Assembly (NCBI GenBank): GCA_012064415.1
Contig: SSNU01000188.1
Span: 127,397 to 191,396, forward strand
Reading direction: 5' to 3'
Source: Gyrodactylus bullatarudis
Taxonomy: Eukaryota; Platyhelminthes; Monogenea; Gyrodactylidea; Gyrodactylidae
DNA: 64,000 nucleotides
Shown piece by piece: positions 1 through 11,232 of this stretch. Every line of letters begins with the position of its first letter. Position 1 is the first letter of the stretch. A program made the position numbers and the translations under genes. The notes beneath the pieces were generated by a model. That model did no database searches. It was given only the letters and a program-made list of their open reading frames with translations, and was not told where the DNA came from.

Positions 1-236
1 CTTCTAGGCCTTGATAGATCCATGATACAGAGATTCGGATACCTCTTTCAAGTCTCTCTTTTGGCCTGTCACTATTTGCTGAGATATTTGCAAAAACACC
101 TACAAATTGTACACGCCAATTTGTTTGATAAAAGGTTAGTGTCTTATTTAATTATCGAATAATTTAAAACTTATATATCGTATATTGTAGATTTCTCATT
201 GGAAAGAAGCTCATGAATATGGGAGAGACGGATTGA
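1..236 (+). CDS. C-terminal exons of a probable MARCHF6/Doa10-like E3 ligase (5' part outside window)
   Basis: Two exons are visible, 1-134 and 191-236, joined by a 56-bp GT-AG intron (donor AG|GTTAGT, acceptor TTGTAG|A). The reading frame crosses the junction in phase and stops at TGA 234-236. The tail reads LLGLDRSM near the start, a hydrophobic stretch, and ends FDKRFLIGKKLMNMGETD. This resembles the end of MARCHF6/TEB4 (yeast Doa10): an LLG(V/L) motif, a last membrane segment, and a short cytosolic tail of the type NDKYLVGQRLVNYE. MARCHF6 is a multi-spanning ER membrane ubiquitin ligase of ER-associated degradation; its RING-CH domain would lie upstream of the window. An AATAAA follows at 250-255. 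The match rests on about 60 residues, so the family call is moderate; the exon structure itself is well supported. Confidence 0.5.
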
Positions 237-249
237 AATTATTTTATTT

Positions 250-255
250 AATAAA
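250..255 (+). terminator. AATAAA polyadenylation signal of the MARCHF6-like gene
   Basis: AATAAA lies 14 bp after the stop at 234-236. The convergent DAD1 gene has its own signals on the other strand at 278-283 and 243-248, so the two 3' UTRs are very short and overlap. Confidence 0.5.
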
Positions 256-285
256 AAAATTTTGATAAAAAATCAAATTTATTCT

Positions 286-696
286 TTAACCAATAAAATT
301 GATAACAATCAAGTGAAGAACAACATGGGCAAAAAGAAATCCAGCAAAAGCATTTTCAGGGGAAAATTCAGCGAAACTTTTTTGATTTTCCTTATTCGAG
401 TGCATACGCAGGCAGACTGCAAAAATGAAACTTCCAACACACGAAATAAACCCTGAGAGGAAAGCATTGAACGGGAAAGTTCCAACAAGAGCACAATAGA
501 TAAATTGCCAAATTCCCATTAACAAGATGTAAACTAGGTAGACATCAATTAGTTTAATCCGCTTTGAAGATGTGGTCTGATAATCACGATAAACATCCAT
601 TAATAAAGTAATTACACTGACGTTATCTTGCGGTAACTGATTTGAAGCCTTTACCTTATTCAAGTTTGCCTTGTTTGAAGAAAGTTTCGAAGCCGC
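286..696 (-). CDS. DAD1: DAD1/Ost2, oligosaccharyltransferase subunit (initiator codon not local)
   Basis: DAD1 (Ost2) is a small ER membrane subunit of oligosaccharyltransferase, which adds N-glycans to nascent proteins. The frame contains the family signature almost residue for residue: KLIDVYLVYILLMG, VGTFPFNAFLSGFISCVGSF, AVCLRM, a FAEFSPENAFAGFLFA segment and the C-terminal VINFIG. Three hydrophobic segments are visible. The exon starts at a strong acceptor (T-rich tract, ATCTAG|GCGGCT at 697/696) and reads AASKLSSN onward in phase 0, but an in-frame TAG ends exactly at the junction and no in-frame ATG occurs before codon 598-600 (LLMDVYRDY). Starting there would remove the N-terminal helix that aligns with other DAD1 proteins. 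The true start is therefore in an upstream exon or supplied by trans-splicing. The stop is TAA at 286-288. TAF11 lies just upstream on the same strand. Confidence 0.93.
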   Translation of the reverse strand, partial: AASKLSSNKANLNKVKASNQLPQDNVSVITLLMDVYRDYQTTSSKRIKLIDVYLVYILLMGIWQFIYCALVGTFPFNAFLSGFISCVGSFIFAVCLRMHSNKENQKSFAEFSPENAFAGFLFAHVVLHLIVINFIG

Positions 697-767
697 CTAG
701 ATAAAAATATAAAAAAATTCAAAAAAAATTCAAGACTTTTAAAAAAATAAAAATAGTCAAGACAGAA

Positions 768-1436
768 TTAAGAAAATATATTCAATTTGGGAGTGTTTGA
801 GCATTTGTTTTCAATTTGCATGTCAAGATAAGCATCTCTGATGTGTTTAGGCGATAATTTAACGTTGGGATTCGCTGAAGATTTCTTTTTTTCGTATGCT
901 TTCTCTAGGAGTTCTCCAATGAATACTTTGGTCATTCCTGCGATGGCAATTACAACGTTCTGGCATATTGTAGTGTTGCTTATTGACATAATTAACCGTT
1001 TAACTGTGGCCTTAGGGAAAGTTGCACGTTTAAATGTCTCAAACTTTGTTAGTTGATCATCACTAAAGTTTGCTAGGAGAGCCATCAGTTTTCGATCTTC
1101 GTGTTCCTTTTGCTTGTTCTCGTCAAAGTGGGCAGGATTCAAAACACGTGTTATAATTACATCTTCATCAACATCATCATCATGAACGATGCTAGATAAT
1201 TCTTCTTCCTCATCTAAATCTTCGTCATACAAGTTAGAACCTTGTTCATCTCCCTCAACATTAATTATACTGTTGTTAAATTGAGAATTATTTGATGCTG
1301 TTTCAATGTCAGGAGTTTTAACAGGTTCTAATTTAATTTTTTTACTTTCTGGTGGGGAAGCAAGAGACTTTGAGCAAGTAGAGTCTTTACTTTCCGAGTC
1401 ATCAGGCATTGGGATATTTTCATCATTTTTAGACAT
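768..1436 (-). CDS. TAF11: TFIID subunit TAF11 (TAFII28) with C-terminal histone fold
   Basis: An uninterrupted 222-residue frame. TAF11 is a TFIID subunit that forms a histone-fold pair with TAF13 near TBP during RNA polymerase II promoter recognition. Residues 1-110 are acidic and low in complexity (YDEDLDEEEELS, DDDVDEDV), as in other TAF11 N-termini. The histone fold covers about 118-205 with the conserved core: FSDDQLTKFETFKRATFPKA, VKRLIMSIS, QNVVIAIAGMTKVFIGELLE and LSPKHIRDAYLDM. The ATG at 1434-1436 gives a normal family length. No AATAAA or ATTAAA occurs between its stop and the DAD1 acceptor 71 bp away. A second acceptor-like site (TTTTAG at 1466-1471) lies 29 nt upstream of the ATG, consistent with a 5' UTR intron or trans-splicing. 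Confidence 0.95.
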   Translation of the reverse strand: MSKNDENIPMPDDSESKDSTCSKSLASPPESKKIKLEPVKTPDIETASNNSQFNNSIINVEGDEQGSNLYDEDLDEEEELSSIVHDDDVDEDVIITRVLNPAHFDENKQKEHEDRKLMALLANFSDDQLTKFETFKRATFPKATVKRLIMSISNTTICQNVVIAIAGMTKVFIGELLEKAYEKKKSSANPNVKLSPKHIRDAYLDMQIENKCSNTPKLNIFS

Positions 1437-1648
1437 ATTTAAAATTCCTCATACACTTCACTAAGCTAAAACAATATTCTTGAATCTATAATTATTTTTT
1501 GTTTCAACAGAAATAATTTTCGGAAAATTTACTTTTGACTTGAATAGCTGAATTTGAACTGACATATATCATTGATTTTTATCTAAAATAGTACATGAAC
1601 CTAGTATAAAATGTGCATAAATTTTTTACTCAAACCAAACTTACTGCT
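1437..1648. promoter_or_regulatory. Divergent upstream region shared by TAF11 (-) and REV3 (+)
   Basis: Only 212 bp separate the two start codons, so any promoters here are bidirectional. TATAAA at 1605-1610 is 39 bp before the REV3 ATG, close for a TATA box. An acceptor-like TTTTAG faces TAF11. I see no other clear motif. Confidence 0.4.
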
Positions 1649-4600
1649 ATGAAAGTCAAGATTTTTTCTACAGACCATTATCTCTATTACCCTTCCAATC
1701 ATTTTGATCATTCTTATTCTCATTTCAGATGCATTTCATTTGAAAAAATACCTGTCGTTAGAATATATGGTTCTCTTGAGAATGGATACAAGACATGTTG
1801 TCATGTTCATGGATATTTCCCTTATTTTTATGTAGAATGTAGAAATAATTTAAAAAAGGAAGATTTTTTAAGAATCGCCAATGATATTGATAATTTTATT
1901 GTTAAAAAGAAGAATGAAAAGCCTAAGAATTACACTTATGATGTAAGATTAGTCAAAAAAAGAACAATTTACGGGTATTTCTCTCAGGAAAACTTATATC
2001 TCAAGATTACTCTTAATGACCCATCTGCAGTTCAAATAATATCCGAGATAATAAATAGTAATCAAATCGATGGATGCTATCAGACATTTGAATCACATAT
2101 TCCTTATCATCTCAAATTTCTTATTGACTCGAATACATTCGGAATGGATTATATCAGCATTGCAAATTTCAAGTTTCGTACAACTCGATACATCAATATG
2201 GACAATGCCTACAAGACCTCTTTAAAGAACCATTCCTCTTGCTTTTTCGAATGCGACTTTAATTTTACTGATATTCTGAACATCTCTGAGGACTCCAATG
2301 CAAGTTATCCTGGGCTAGAAAATCTTTGGAAGGAAGAAGAAATTCGAAGACTCGAGTATCAAGGACAAAATCTCCCTCCAGTACCCACAAAAGAAGCGCT
2401 CCTTCCAATTGATAGGAGTAAAAAAATCCTTAAATCTTCTTCAGAACTCAAATACATGGATATAATGAAAAGGTTTTTAGAAAATTTGAGAGTTAATGAC
2501 CCCCCGAAAACTCAAGAGTTAAGCCAGCTTATCAACTTTGTGGATGAAGAGCTAAATAGATCCATTAGAACTCAATCTTCCCAGCCATCCCAGAATATGG
2601 ACAAGGAAGTTGAAGATTTCCTCAACGATACCTCTGAACTAAGTATTGAAGATGAACATATTTATGGGATGACTTTACACGAAAACTCTTGTGCTCAGAA
2701 TTCGGAAGAAAACCTTCAAAATTCAACTGAAAATGTTTTGAATGTCAGCTTCGACTCGGTCAAATCCAATTCAGACTTTAATGACACTTTTGAGTTACCA
2801 TCTGATCTAGGACTTCAGTCTTCCCAAGGGGATTTGTGAGTTATTAATTTCTTAGAATATATATTTTTTCAATATTCCTTTCTACTTGAGTGTAGATAAA
2901 AGTATTTTCCTTAAATTCAGATTTAATTCTCAACTAAGTCAATTAGATGGACTCTACGATTCAGATGACAATATTTGTGGGAGCCAATCAAACTCTGAGA
3001 TGAGCTTCAACTTCACCCAGAATCAAATCCGGACAAATTTAACCCAGGTAAATGAGACCGATTGGCTGAAGAATCTGGTCTCGACCAGCATGCCAACACC
3101 TTCAAAGGGACACTACCTACAGGACAAAAACTGGGAAGAGGTTAACATTTTCAATTTAAACTTTGAGGCTGATGATGAATCGTTGATCAAATCTCAAACT
3201 GTACTAGAAATCATTGATGCTTCAATCGAGAAAGATGATTCCCTTTTAAACGCAAGTTTGAGTTGAATATTTTTCTGATTTTGATCAACCCAGAGAAATT
3301 TTTTCAAGGTACATGGAAATTTTTTACAGTTTCAGAATACGCTGATAACGAATATGCAATTTTTAAAAAAAAACAACCTCTAGTTTAGCAGTTATTGACA
3401 CAAAAACGACCATTTTAGTGGTTTTTCAAAAAAACTTTCTCTATATTTTCTAAGAAATTTAATATTTTTCAAAAACGACTCATTTTTAAAGTGTCATAAC
3501 TCCTCAATAGAATATTGTAGCTTGATACGTCAATGCTCATTCGAAAGTGGCCAATGTATGGGTTTTAGTTTCTTTTAGACAGAATTATGGCTTGAGAAAG
3601 TTACCTGTCCCATATATGACTCACTGGGACTTGAAGAAATCATCATGAGAATTCACAAGTTAAATGATTCACTAGAGACCTCGGATTGTTAGTTCAATTG
3701 ATTACATAATCATGAGTCAAATTTTATCCTATAGTTTTTTTATTTCTCAATCAATATTCATTAAAAACATGCCATATTGAAGAGCAGAAAATTTGCTTTA
3801 ATCCTTTGCCTGACCACATTGAGCTTCGACCTTTAAATTCCTAGATATTTTTCAAAAATAGTGAAATTTTTTCAAAAATTGAAAAATAAATAAAACATTT
3901 ATAAATTTTTTCAGTTCCTTATCTATGGCCCAGATAAATTTCCTTCCAATATTAGATAGTAAAATAAATTCTGGTGCTTTTCAAAGCATTTCCATTTAAA
4001 ACAATAAATTCATGAAAATTTTCATTATATTCATCTGAATACTCTGACGCAGGTCCACTAGTAAATGCATCCAAATTACATTAATCTCCGGAATTATTGA
4101 AGAGGGTTCTTTCTCATGTATGCGTAATATTGAAACCTGAGTCAACATCAGAATTTGCAATCGGTCCAAACATTCAACTCGCTAATTTTTTTGGTTTTTT
4201 AAGGATTCTTTCGGCGAAAGTCAACATTCTCAAGGTTTCTCATCCCTGCCAAAGCACTCAGTGACCATGTCAAGCAGTGTTGATGAAAGCCAATTATTCC
4301 AGCCAATTGAACAGAATAAATGTTTGCTCGTACAAAAGGAGAACATAGTCTTGTGCAGTGCTGAAGTTCATTGTTCCACACGAAGTCTATCCTCCAGTAA
4401 TCAACTTCGTATTCCAAATCTAGGAAAAAGTAAAGTCCTTGCTCTATAAATGGCGTCGGAAACGACACCAAGCCTATTTGGCCTATTTTTAAATATCCAG
4501 TATGCTTAGTTACAGACAACTAGGCTCTTCATGACAATTAATAAATAAATTCAATTATTATGGCCTGCCTTGAGAACGATCAATAGTGGAATTGGTCTTT

Positions 4601-7600
4601 TATAAGCTGGACTAATCTACATATTAAATGTATTAACGAAAAAGTATCACTTGTCTAACCATTCATTTATGTAGCGTACAAACCAGGTCTAAATTTAACG
4701 ATCGAAAGGAAAACTCTACATGACTTTTTCAATCATCCAAAACCTCTAATTTATACCCGAATTTTTCTTACTCTGCCCATATGATTCTCTTGAAAAAGAA
4801 ACATTTGACTATTCAGAAGAGATTTTGGTGAGAAGAAAGATATACAATTCCCAGTGTGTATAAACTTTGAAAATGTTTACAAAAAAGGGAAAAATTCTTT
4901 TTCTCTTTAGAATTCCTTCTTGAATACGAGGCAAAGTCAATAGATTCCAAAAGTATTCTAAATCGATAGAATCGCCTTAGTTTAATTTTTAATCTCTTCA
5001 TGTCAACAGATAAAACTTTGAGACTAAGGACTTTTGTCTAATGCATTGTTTTTGATGAGTCAGAAATATTGAAATCTAAATTTTTGTTAATTCTAGACTC
5101 AACACCGACCAAGAAAAAATCCAAAGTTGCTCAAGTACCTCAGACATTAAAGTATCTAGGCGCCACACCTTCACCCATTTATGATCCTGTACAGGCGGTC
5201 CTTTTGACATTTGAATTTTCGAACGATTCCAAAAAGTACCTATGGATTCTTGTGAATACGAGAGGAAGCAATTTTTCCGAGGATCCCCTCAACTTGCAAA
5301 AGTTATCATCTATTGGTAATAGGAAGAAAATATTTGCCAACGGATTTCCAAAGATTGTTCTCTGTTTAGATGAAATGGATGTCTTCAAATGGGTTGTATT
5401 TCTAGTGCAATGGTGAATATTTAATTCTTTTTAAGAAATTCTAACCCCTATCTCATACATTAATTAGTTTTGATCCAGATCTTCTTTTGGGTTATGACAT
5501 AAACAAACAGAGCTGGACATATCTCGTGGAGAGGGCACGGGTCATGAATTATCTTTTATTCTGCCGGGATATTTCCAGGTTAGCGTCAGACCTCTTAAAC
5601 TGTGATCAATGCTGGACAATGATTCGTCTTTTACGAGAAGAAATTCAAAATCAGTCTTCAATATCAATTAAGTCAGCGGAAATTTGGTCCAAAGCGTCAA
5701 CTCACAGTTGTTCATGCCAGACGGTAAATCCTGAAAAGAATTTAGATACTTTTAATTGTTGGTTTTGGCCAAAAACTGGCAGCAGGGGAATAACTGGAGC
5801 TAAATTTCCTTGTCCTGGCCGTGTCGCCTTATGCATTTGGCGTCTTCTTAGCTCTGATGTAGGTTGACTTTTTTCTAACTCTTTTCAGATCAGTCTTCAG
5901 TATTATTCTTATGAGAATGTTTTCCTACATTTGTTCCGAGTAGCTGTGCCTCGTTTTTCCTATTCCACACTCAAAAGCTGGTACGAAGATCAAAATGGAA
6001 GAGACGCGTAAGTCATCAAAAGCACTAACTTCGGAATAGAACTTGAAAAATTATGCAAAACTTGTCATTATTTTCTTCTTCTCAAGATGGAGAACCCTCG
6101 ATTACTATGCTCATAGATCAATGGGCAACCTTTTGATATTGAAAGAATTGGACAAAGTCGGTCGTGTCTGTGAATTTGCTCGCATTTTCGGCATTGAATT
6201 TTACCATGTCCTCCTCTATGGTTCTCAATATCGAGTGGAATCAGTGCTGCTTAGACTCACCAAGAAACTAAACTACATTTGCCCCAGTCCGACTCCACAA
6301 CAGAGAACTCAACAGAGAGCCCCAGAGATGATCCCTCTCAACCTTGAACCCGACAGTCAAATTCATTATGATGGCCCAGTGATTGTTCTGGACTTTCAGT
6401 CCCTATATCCCTCAATTGCCATTGCCTACAACTATTGCTATTCCACATGTCTAGGACGCTTACAAGATTTTATGACTTTGTGAGTCCTTTCATTTGTGTG
6501 TTATTCTCTTGGGTAATTTGCTTTACAAATATTTTTCACCTCAGTTATTATTTATTTCATTCATTCGAATGAAAATCAATGAAAATTTAAATTTCTTCAT
6601 GCATCAGACTACATTTATTTATCCAAATTTGAAAGGAAAAATCTAAGCTAGTGGCCTTTCAAACCTTTTCTACAAGTTAACTAACTGCTATGATAAATTT
6701 AATCTTGATTTCATCTTTTTAAAGGAGAGAATTCAAACTTGGCTGTCTCCACTACGAGCCCAATCAAAATGATCTTAAAGTAAATTGAATCTTTCTTGAT
6801 TGTAATTCCATTTTAGAAATTCATGAATCAAATTACAATATCTCCTTCTGGCATTTTATTTCTAAATCATGAGGCTAAAAATAGTATTCTTCGAGAGTGA
6901 GTCTAATTTTGTACTAACTCAAGTTTAGAATCTGGTATAATCTTCTAACGACACGTTTAATGGTGAAAAATTCAATGAAACTATACAAAAACACAAAAGT
7001 ACGTTATATAAATACCTAATCTTTAAACTGCAATCTACTGAATGATAATTTCCTATGATTTCAGAGAACCTTACATATAATTTTCTACTATTTATCAAGT
7101 TAAAAATTATCACTATTCATTTCTGGTAGCCAATGAAAACTCGTCTCTTGAGCCTTTTTGTTGAATCGTGTAATTTCAAATTTTAGAATATTTGAATAAT
7201 TCAGTTTTGAAATCTAATTACAGTCTCTTCATCGCTTGCTTGACTCCCGCCAAATGGGTCTGAAACTATTGGCTAACGTCATATACGGTTATACTGGAGC
7301 TTCCTTCTCTGGCAGAATGTCTTGCGTTGAAGTTGCTGATGCCATTGTTGGTAAGGGTCGTGAAACTCTTATGGAAACTATTAGATTAGTCAACTCAAAC
7401 GACTTTATCGATGACCATGAACGTGTTGAGGAGCTCTCTTCGGGATTTCCTGCAAAAGTAATCTATGGAGACACTGATAGCATTTTCGTAAAACTCAATA
7501 AATGCTCTAAAAGCGTTGCCTTTGCCATAGCAGACGAGATCGCTAAGAAAATTAATGCCTCTAATCCTGATCCGGTCAAGATTAAAGTGGAAAAAATCTA

Positions 7601-10090
7601 CTATCCCTGTGTGTTGGAGGCTAAAAAACGATACGCCGGCTACTGTTATGAGTCTCCAGACCAAGTAGAACCCTTCTTGGAAAGTAAGGGTGTCGAAACG
7701 GTCAGGAGAGATCATGCTCCTTTTGTATCAGATGCTCTAAACCAAGTATTTCATATAATTTTTTCCCATTTTTCTTGGGATAACATTGAAAAATACAATG
7801 AAAAAGATTGTGAGTTTCTCTTTTTTCTCAAACTAATATTATTTGAAAGTTTTTATCAAAGCGTCAATTGAATCATAGGTTGGTTTTTATTTTTTTCTTT
7901 TGAATTTTATTTTCCAGATATTGACCAATAGAAATACAGTAATTAGTATTTCATGATTACCACATTAGACTTTTAGAATCTTTTGATGATACGTCACATA
8001 TATATAGGATTTTTATGTAAAAAGTTTTATCAACCTTGATAAATAAATTCAATTCTTAGGTCTCAAGATACTTGAAATAAAAGTGAAAAAATTTCTCTTT
8101 GCAAAAATTCACGAAATTTCAAATCGAAAAATCCCTTTTAGTCAATTTCTGCTTTCAAGACCTTATCGTGGAATTGAGGGATACCAACCCGGCGCCTCTG
8201 CTCCAGCCCTTCAAGTGGCAAGGTATATATTATTTCAACTAATTTCATTGATTTTAGACGACTCTTATCAGTCGATATTAATGCTGAACCTTGCCGAGGT
8301 TACAGGATTCGTTATTATATTGTTCCAGATCACGCTAATCAAACTCTCATTTCTTGTGTCAGGGCGGAAGAGGAAGCTTTTCATTATTTAATCAATGCTA
8401 GAAGGGTAATTTATCTCTATTTTAAAGAATAAATTAAAATTTCATCTTTTAGGATAAGTTCTTTTCTTATATTTCATTTGAGTTATAATGATTAAAATCC
8501 ATTGACTAAAGGTTTGAAATATATTCGAATTCACACCTGAAATTGAATTCTTTCTTGCACAGAACGATATTCGTGAACGTAGAAATATCGGGCCAATACT
8601 CAATGTATCCTACTATGTTATTAAACAGCTGTTACCTCCACTAGAGAGATGTTTGAGTCTCATCAACTTTAATATAAACTCTTGGATATCCACTGTTCCT
8701 CTGCATAATATCAAATTGAACAAGATCTTACAGAAACGTCGTCAGCCATCTGGCAAAACTCTGAGCCAAAGTAGTCCCAGTGTAAAGAGAGGCTCACTCA
8801 ACTATCAATTAAGCATCAATGATTCCCTGGCCTTTTGCTCACCTAGTTCCCAGCCTGATGTTGGTTTTCGTCGGAATATTATGAGCAATTTCATACAAAA
8901 AGCCAAGGCTGCCGATAAATGTATCATCTGCCATCAATTCGCCAAACAAGCAGATTCTCAAACGATCAACATTCCCTTTATTATATGTGCAAGTTGTCAA
9001 TGTAAAACGCAAGACTATGATGCCGAATTGCAGACAATCATGACTCAGCTAGGACAAAATGTATGTAACTCTTCTTTTAATCTTAAATTGAAAATCATAG
9101 ACTAGGTAAATTTTAAAAATGTTTCGAATTTTTAGAAAAATTACAAAATTTCTAGAGCAGTTATATAATTTGAATCAAAATCTTTTTTCAACTACAAATT
9201 TTTCTTTTAAATTTATTGTTAGATTTTGAATTATTAGAGACAGCAAATCCGCTTGATTTCAAGATTAGAGAACTCTTGAAAAATAAAGTTCCCTCGCAAC
9301 TAGCAATGTCTTCTCTCTACCTCAGAGATCCTTCACACTTTTTTTGACATTTTTAAATGTATTTCCTATTCTTCCTACATTCTCTAGATTCATTTACATT
9401 GATTGTATAATTCACAGATTGTTTCTTTAATGTTTTTCTTGAAATTAATTAGTTTACGGATTAAATATATAAATACAATTATGAAGGGAAAAATTGGGAT
9501 TAGATACAAGATTATTATTGTTCGATCTTTGGAAAAAACAACGTTTCGACTCCTCTAATAGATCTATGAATATATACTATAAATTCTAGGCATTATTTTT
9601 TTATTGAGCTTTCAATGAACTTTTACTACGTAAACACTTGAAACCATAATTTATTGGAAATTACTATTACTTTTAAATAGTTGTAACTATTGATCATTTT
9701 TCAAGAGACACTAATGATGGGAAAACCTAATTCATTGCAGCTTCCCTAATCAATAGGAACTGAATTGGGAGATATAATTTTACAAGGGGACTAGATTTTT
9801 GCTGAAATTGATGGTATTTGGTTTTATTATTCATCTTATCTGATTTTCATTTCAAGATCTCAATTTCTGCCAAGCGCTTAGAACGCTATGAAAGAATTTG
9901 TGGCAGCTGCATGAAAATCGGCAATTCCTCTACTAATTCTTCCCACTGTGCTAGTCGCCTCGCTTGGCTTTGTTCCAATTTCGACTGTCCGATTAATTTC
10001 CAGCGTCAGTCAGCAATGATTGATTTCATATGTGCAACTGAATCAGTTAAATATGAAAAGATGGTTACCTCAGGTACGGACTCATGGTGA
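1649..10090 (+). CDS. REV3L: DNA polymerase zeta catalytic subunit REV3, 14 exons
   Basis: REV3 is the B-family polymerase that extends from mismatched or damaged primer ends in translesion synthesis. Exons that join in phase: 1649-2835, 2921-3255, 5097-5412, 5468-5858, 5889-6007, 6087-6479, 6725-6779, 6817-6896, 6929-6998, 7224-7809, 8060-8222, 8258-8405, 8563-9060, 9857-10090 (1,524 codons, TGA at 10088-10090). The N-terminus has the REV3 pattern MKVKIFSTDHY and VVRIYG, with the HVHGYFPYFYV block. Motif A LDFQSLYPS is near residue 880, motif B KLLANVIYGYTGASFSGR near 995, motif C YGDTDS near 1063. The degenerate exonuclease region has FDPDLLLGYD. C-terminal CysA (CIIC...CASC) and CysB (CGSC...CSNFDC) clusters for Fe-S/accessory subunits are present. 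The length matches yeast REV3 (about 1,500), not the 3,130-residue human form: the large central region is lacking. The ATG at 1649 fits the family start; an in-frame GTG 36 bp earlier does not. AATAAA is at 10111-10116. Confidence 0.95.
3256..5096 (+). other. Long REV3 intron 2 with an unexplained antisense open frame
   Basis: This 1.84 kb intron (donor A|GTTTGAGT, acceptor TTCTAG|AC) is far longer than most others in the gene (about 30-800 bp). It contains a minus-strand open frame at 4199-4519 (106 codons, no ATG start, more GC than its surroundings, reading NNELQHCTRLCSPFV) and an overlapping plus-strand frame at 4261-4449. I recognise neither. The rest is AT-rich with homopolymer runs and no clear repeat ends. 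Confidence 0.5.
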
Positions 10091-10110
10091 CTCCCAATGA
10101 ACGATTCTCA

Positions 10111-10116
10111 AATAAA
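10111..10116 (+). terminator. AATAAA polyadenylation signal of REV3
   Basis: AATAAA begins 21 bp after the REV3 stop codon. A Penelope-like fragment starts about 190 bp further on, so the 3' UTR is probably short. Confidence 0.5.
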
Positions 10117-10299
10117 TTTGTTATACATTTTTAAAAATACAGAGATAATTTCTATTTAATTCAGTTTCCTTCACTCTCTCTTCTCAATTACTGTGAATTC
10201 TTTTTTTGATGAAATTATATCTAAAAACTAACTATATCTTTAGGGGTTGACTATGAAGCTGTTTTCCAACTCTATGGTAGAAATATTCACATAAATTTT

Positions 10300-10550
10300 A
10301 AAATTATTCCTATAACCTTCAACTACCTTAGCCAATGTGAGCTTTTTCACTTTTCTCTCCAATGTTGCTATTTATTGGAGAGTTTTGGTGTTTTTTCAGC
10401 TTACATTTATTCTAATTCTCTTCAACTTTTACCATTTCTTTCTTAATTTGTAAATTATTATTATACTCATTCATCTTTTAACTTTTATGATTATCAAAGA
10501 GTCACTACTGATGAACCTTTGAGAAATGTACATTTGGTGTTAATATATTC
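10300..10550 (+). mobile_element. Penelope-like element 3' tail fragment with hammerhead-like core
   Basis: The sequence begins with the degenerate end of the endonuclease frame (TATAACCTTCAACTACCTTAGC). It continues with the block found in all PLE tails of this family here: GTGAGCTTTTTCACTTTTCT, then the stem-loop CTCTCCA...TGGAGAG, then TTTTGGTGTTTTTTCAGCTT. It ends after a CTGATGA...GAAA hammerhead core. Related copies lie near 17.3, 22.3, 30.0, 34.9, 40.7, 50.0, 51.5 and 52.5 kb. The coding part is lost. Confidence 0.75.
10503..10539 (+). ncRNA. Hammerhead-ribozyme-like motif of a Penelope-like element
   Basis: Type I minimal hammerhead geometry. Stem I is CACTA (10503-10507) with TGGTG (10535-10539), five pairs including one G-U. 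The core CTGATGA is at 10508-10514 and GAAA at 10523-10526. A two-pair stem III (TG/CA) follows, and the predicted cut is after T10534 in an AUU triplet. Stem II (8 nt between the cores) pairs poorly, so activity is uncertain. Hammerheads are established in PLEs. Confidence 0.6.
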
Positions 10551-11130
10551 TTTTTCTACTTTTCCAACCCTATGGTCTTGGTTCCTTCAGGCCTCATCGA
10601 AAAAATATGATCAAAATATGACCAATTCCAATCGATGAATCAAAAAAACAACTGACAACACTCAAGACTTTGAACCTCCATATTCTTTAACCCTTTAAGC
10701 CACAGCGGGCCATATATAGGACATATGTACCTTGAAAAAAATTTCTCTTGGTCTTCAAGCGTCTTTAAGAAATACTACTAATCTTATTTTACAGACTAGA
10801 AATTCTCAAAAAATTCTAGGGGGTAATTATTTCAACTCGTGAAGTAATAACATTAATTATACAGTTGAGGTGGGCACACTATCCAGATTTAATTTAACTT
10901 ATTCTCATATGCAAATATGCTAACTTCTTTTCCATAAATGTTGGAGTATTTTCAGGTAGCAAATGAACAATGTTATAGTCAATCTCTGGGGTTTGAAGAT
11001 GTAGAAAAATCCTACTATTCTAATCTATATTTCAATATTAACAGAATCTTTTAGAAATGTAACGCTCTAAAATTCTCTCCTTCACACAATAGGAGCAGAT
11101 CAAAATTTCTGATTGGCTAATCTCCAGGAC
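10551..11130. other. Intergenic, AT-rich, no gene seen
   Basis: Between the PLE fragment and the TATA box of the peptide gene. A stretch near 10690 (TTTAACCCTTTAAGCC) resembles the ends of TTAA-type MITEs elsewhere in the window but no matching partner end was found. Confidence 0.5.
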
Positions 11131-11138
11131 TATATAAA
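11131..11138 (+). promoter_or_regulatory. TATA box of the secreted-peptide gene
   Basis: TATATAAA followed by AG, 95 bp upstream of the ATG at 11233. An inverted CCAAT (GATTGG) lies 20 bp further upstream. The spacing predicts a transcription start near 11160. Confidence 0.6.
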
Positions 11139-11232
11139 AGTAGGATTTCTACTCTTCCCTTACAAGTGTATTTACCTGTCTCTCAATCTAAATTGTTTTT
11201 ATCTATCGCAAAGACAAAGACTCTACAACAAA

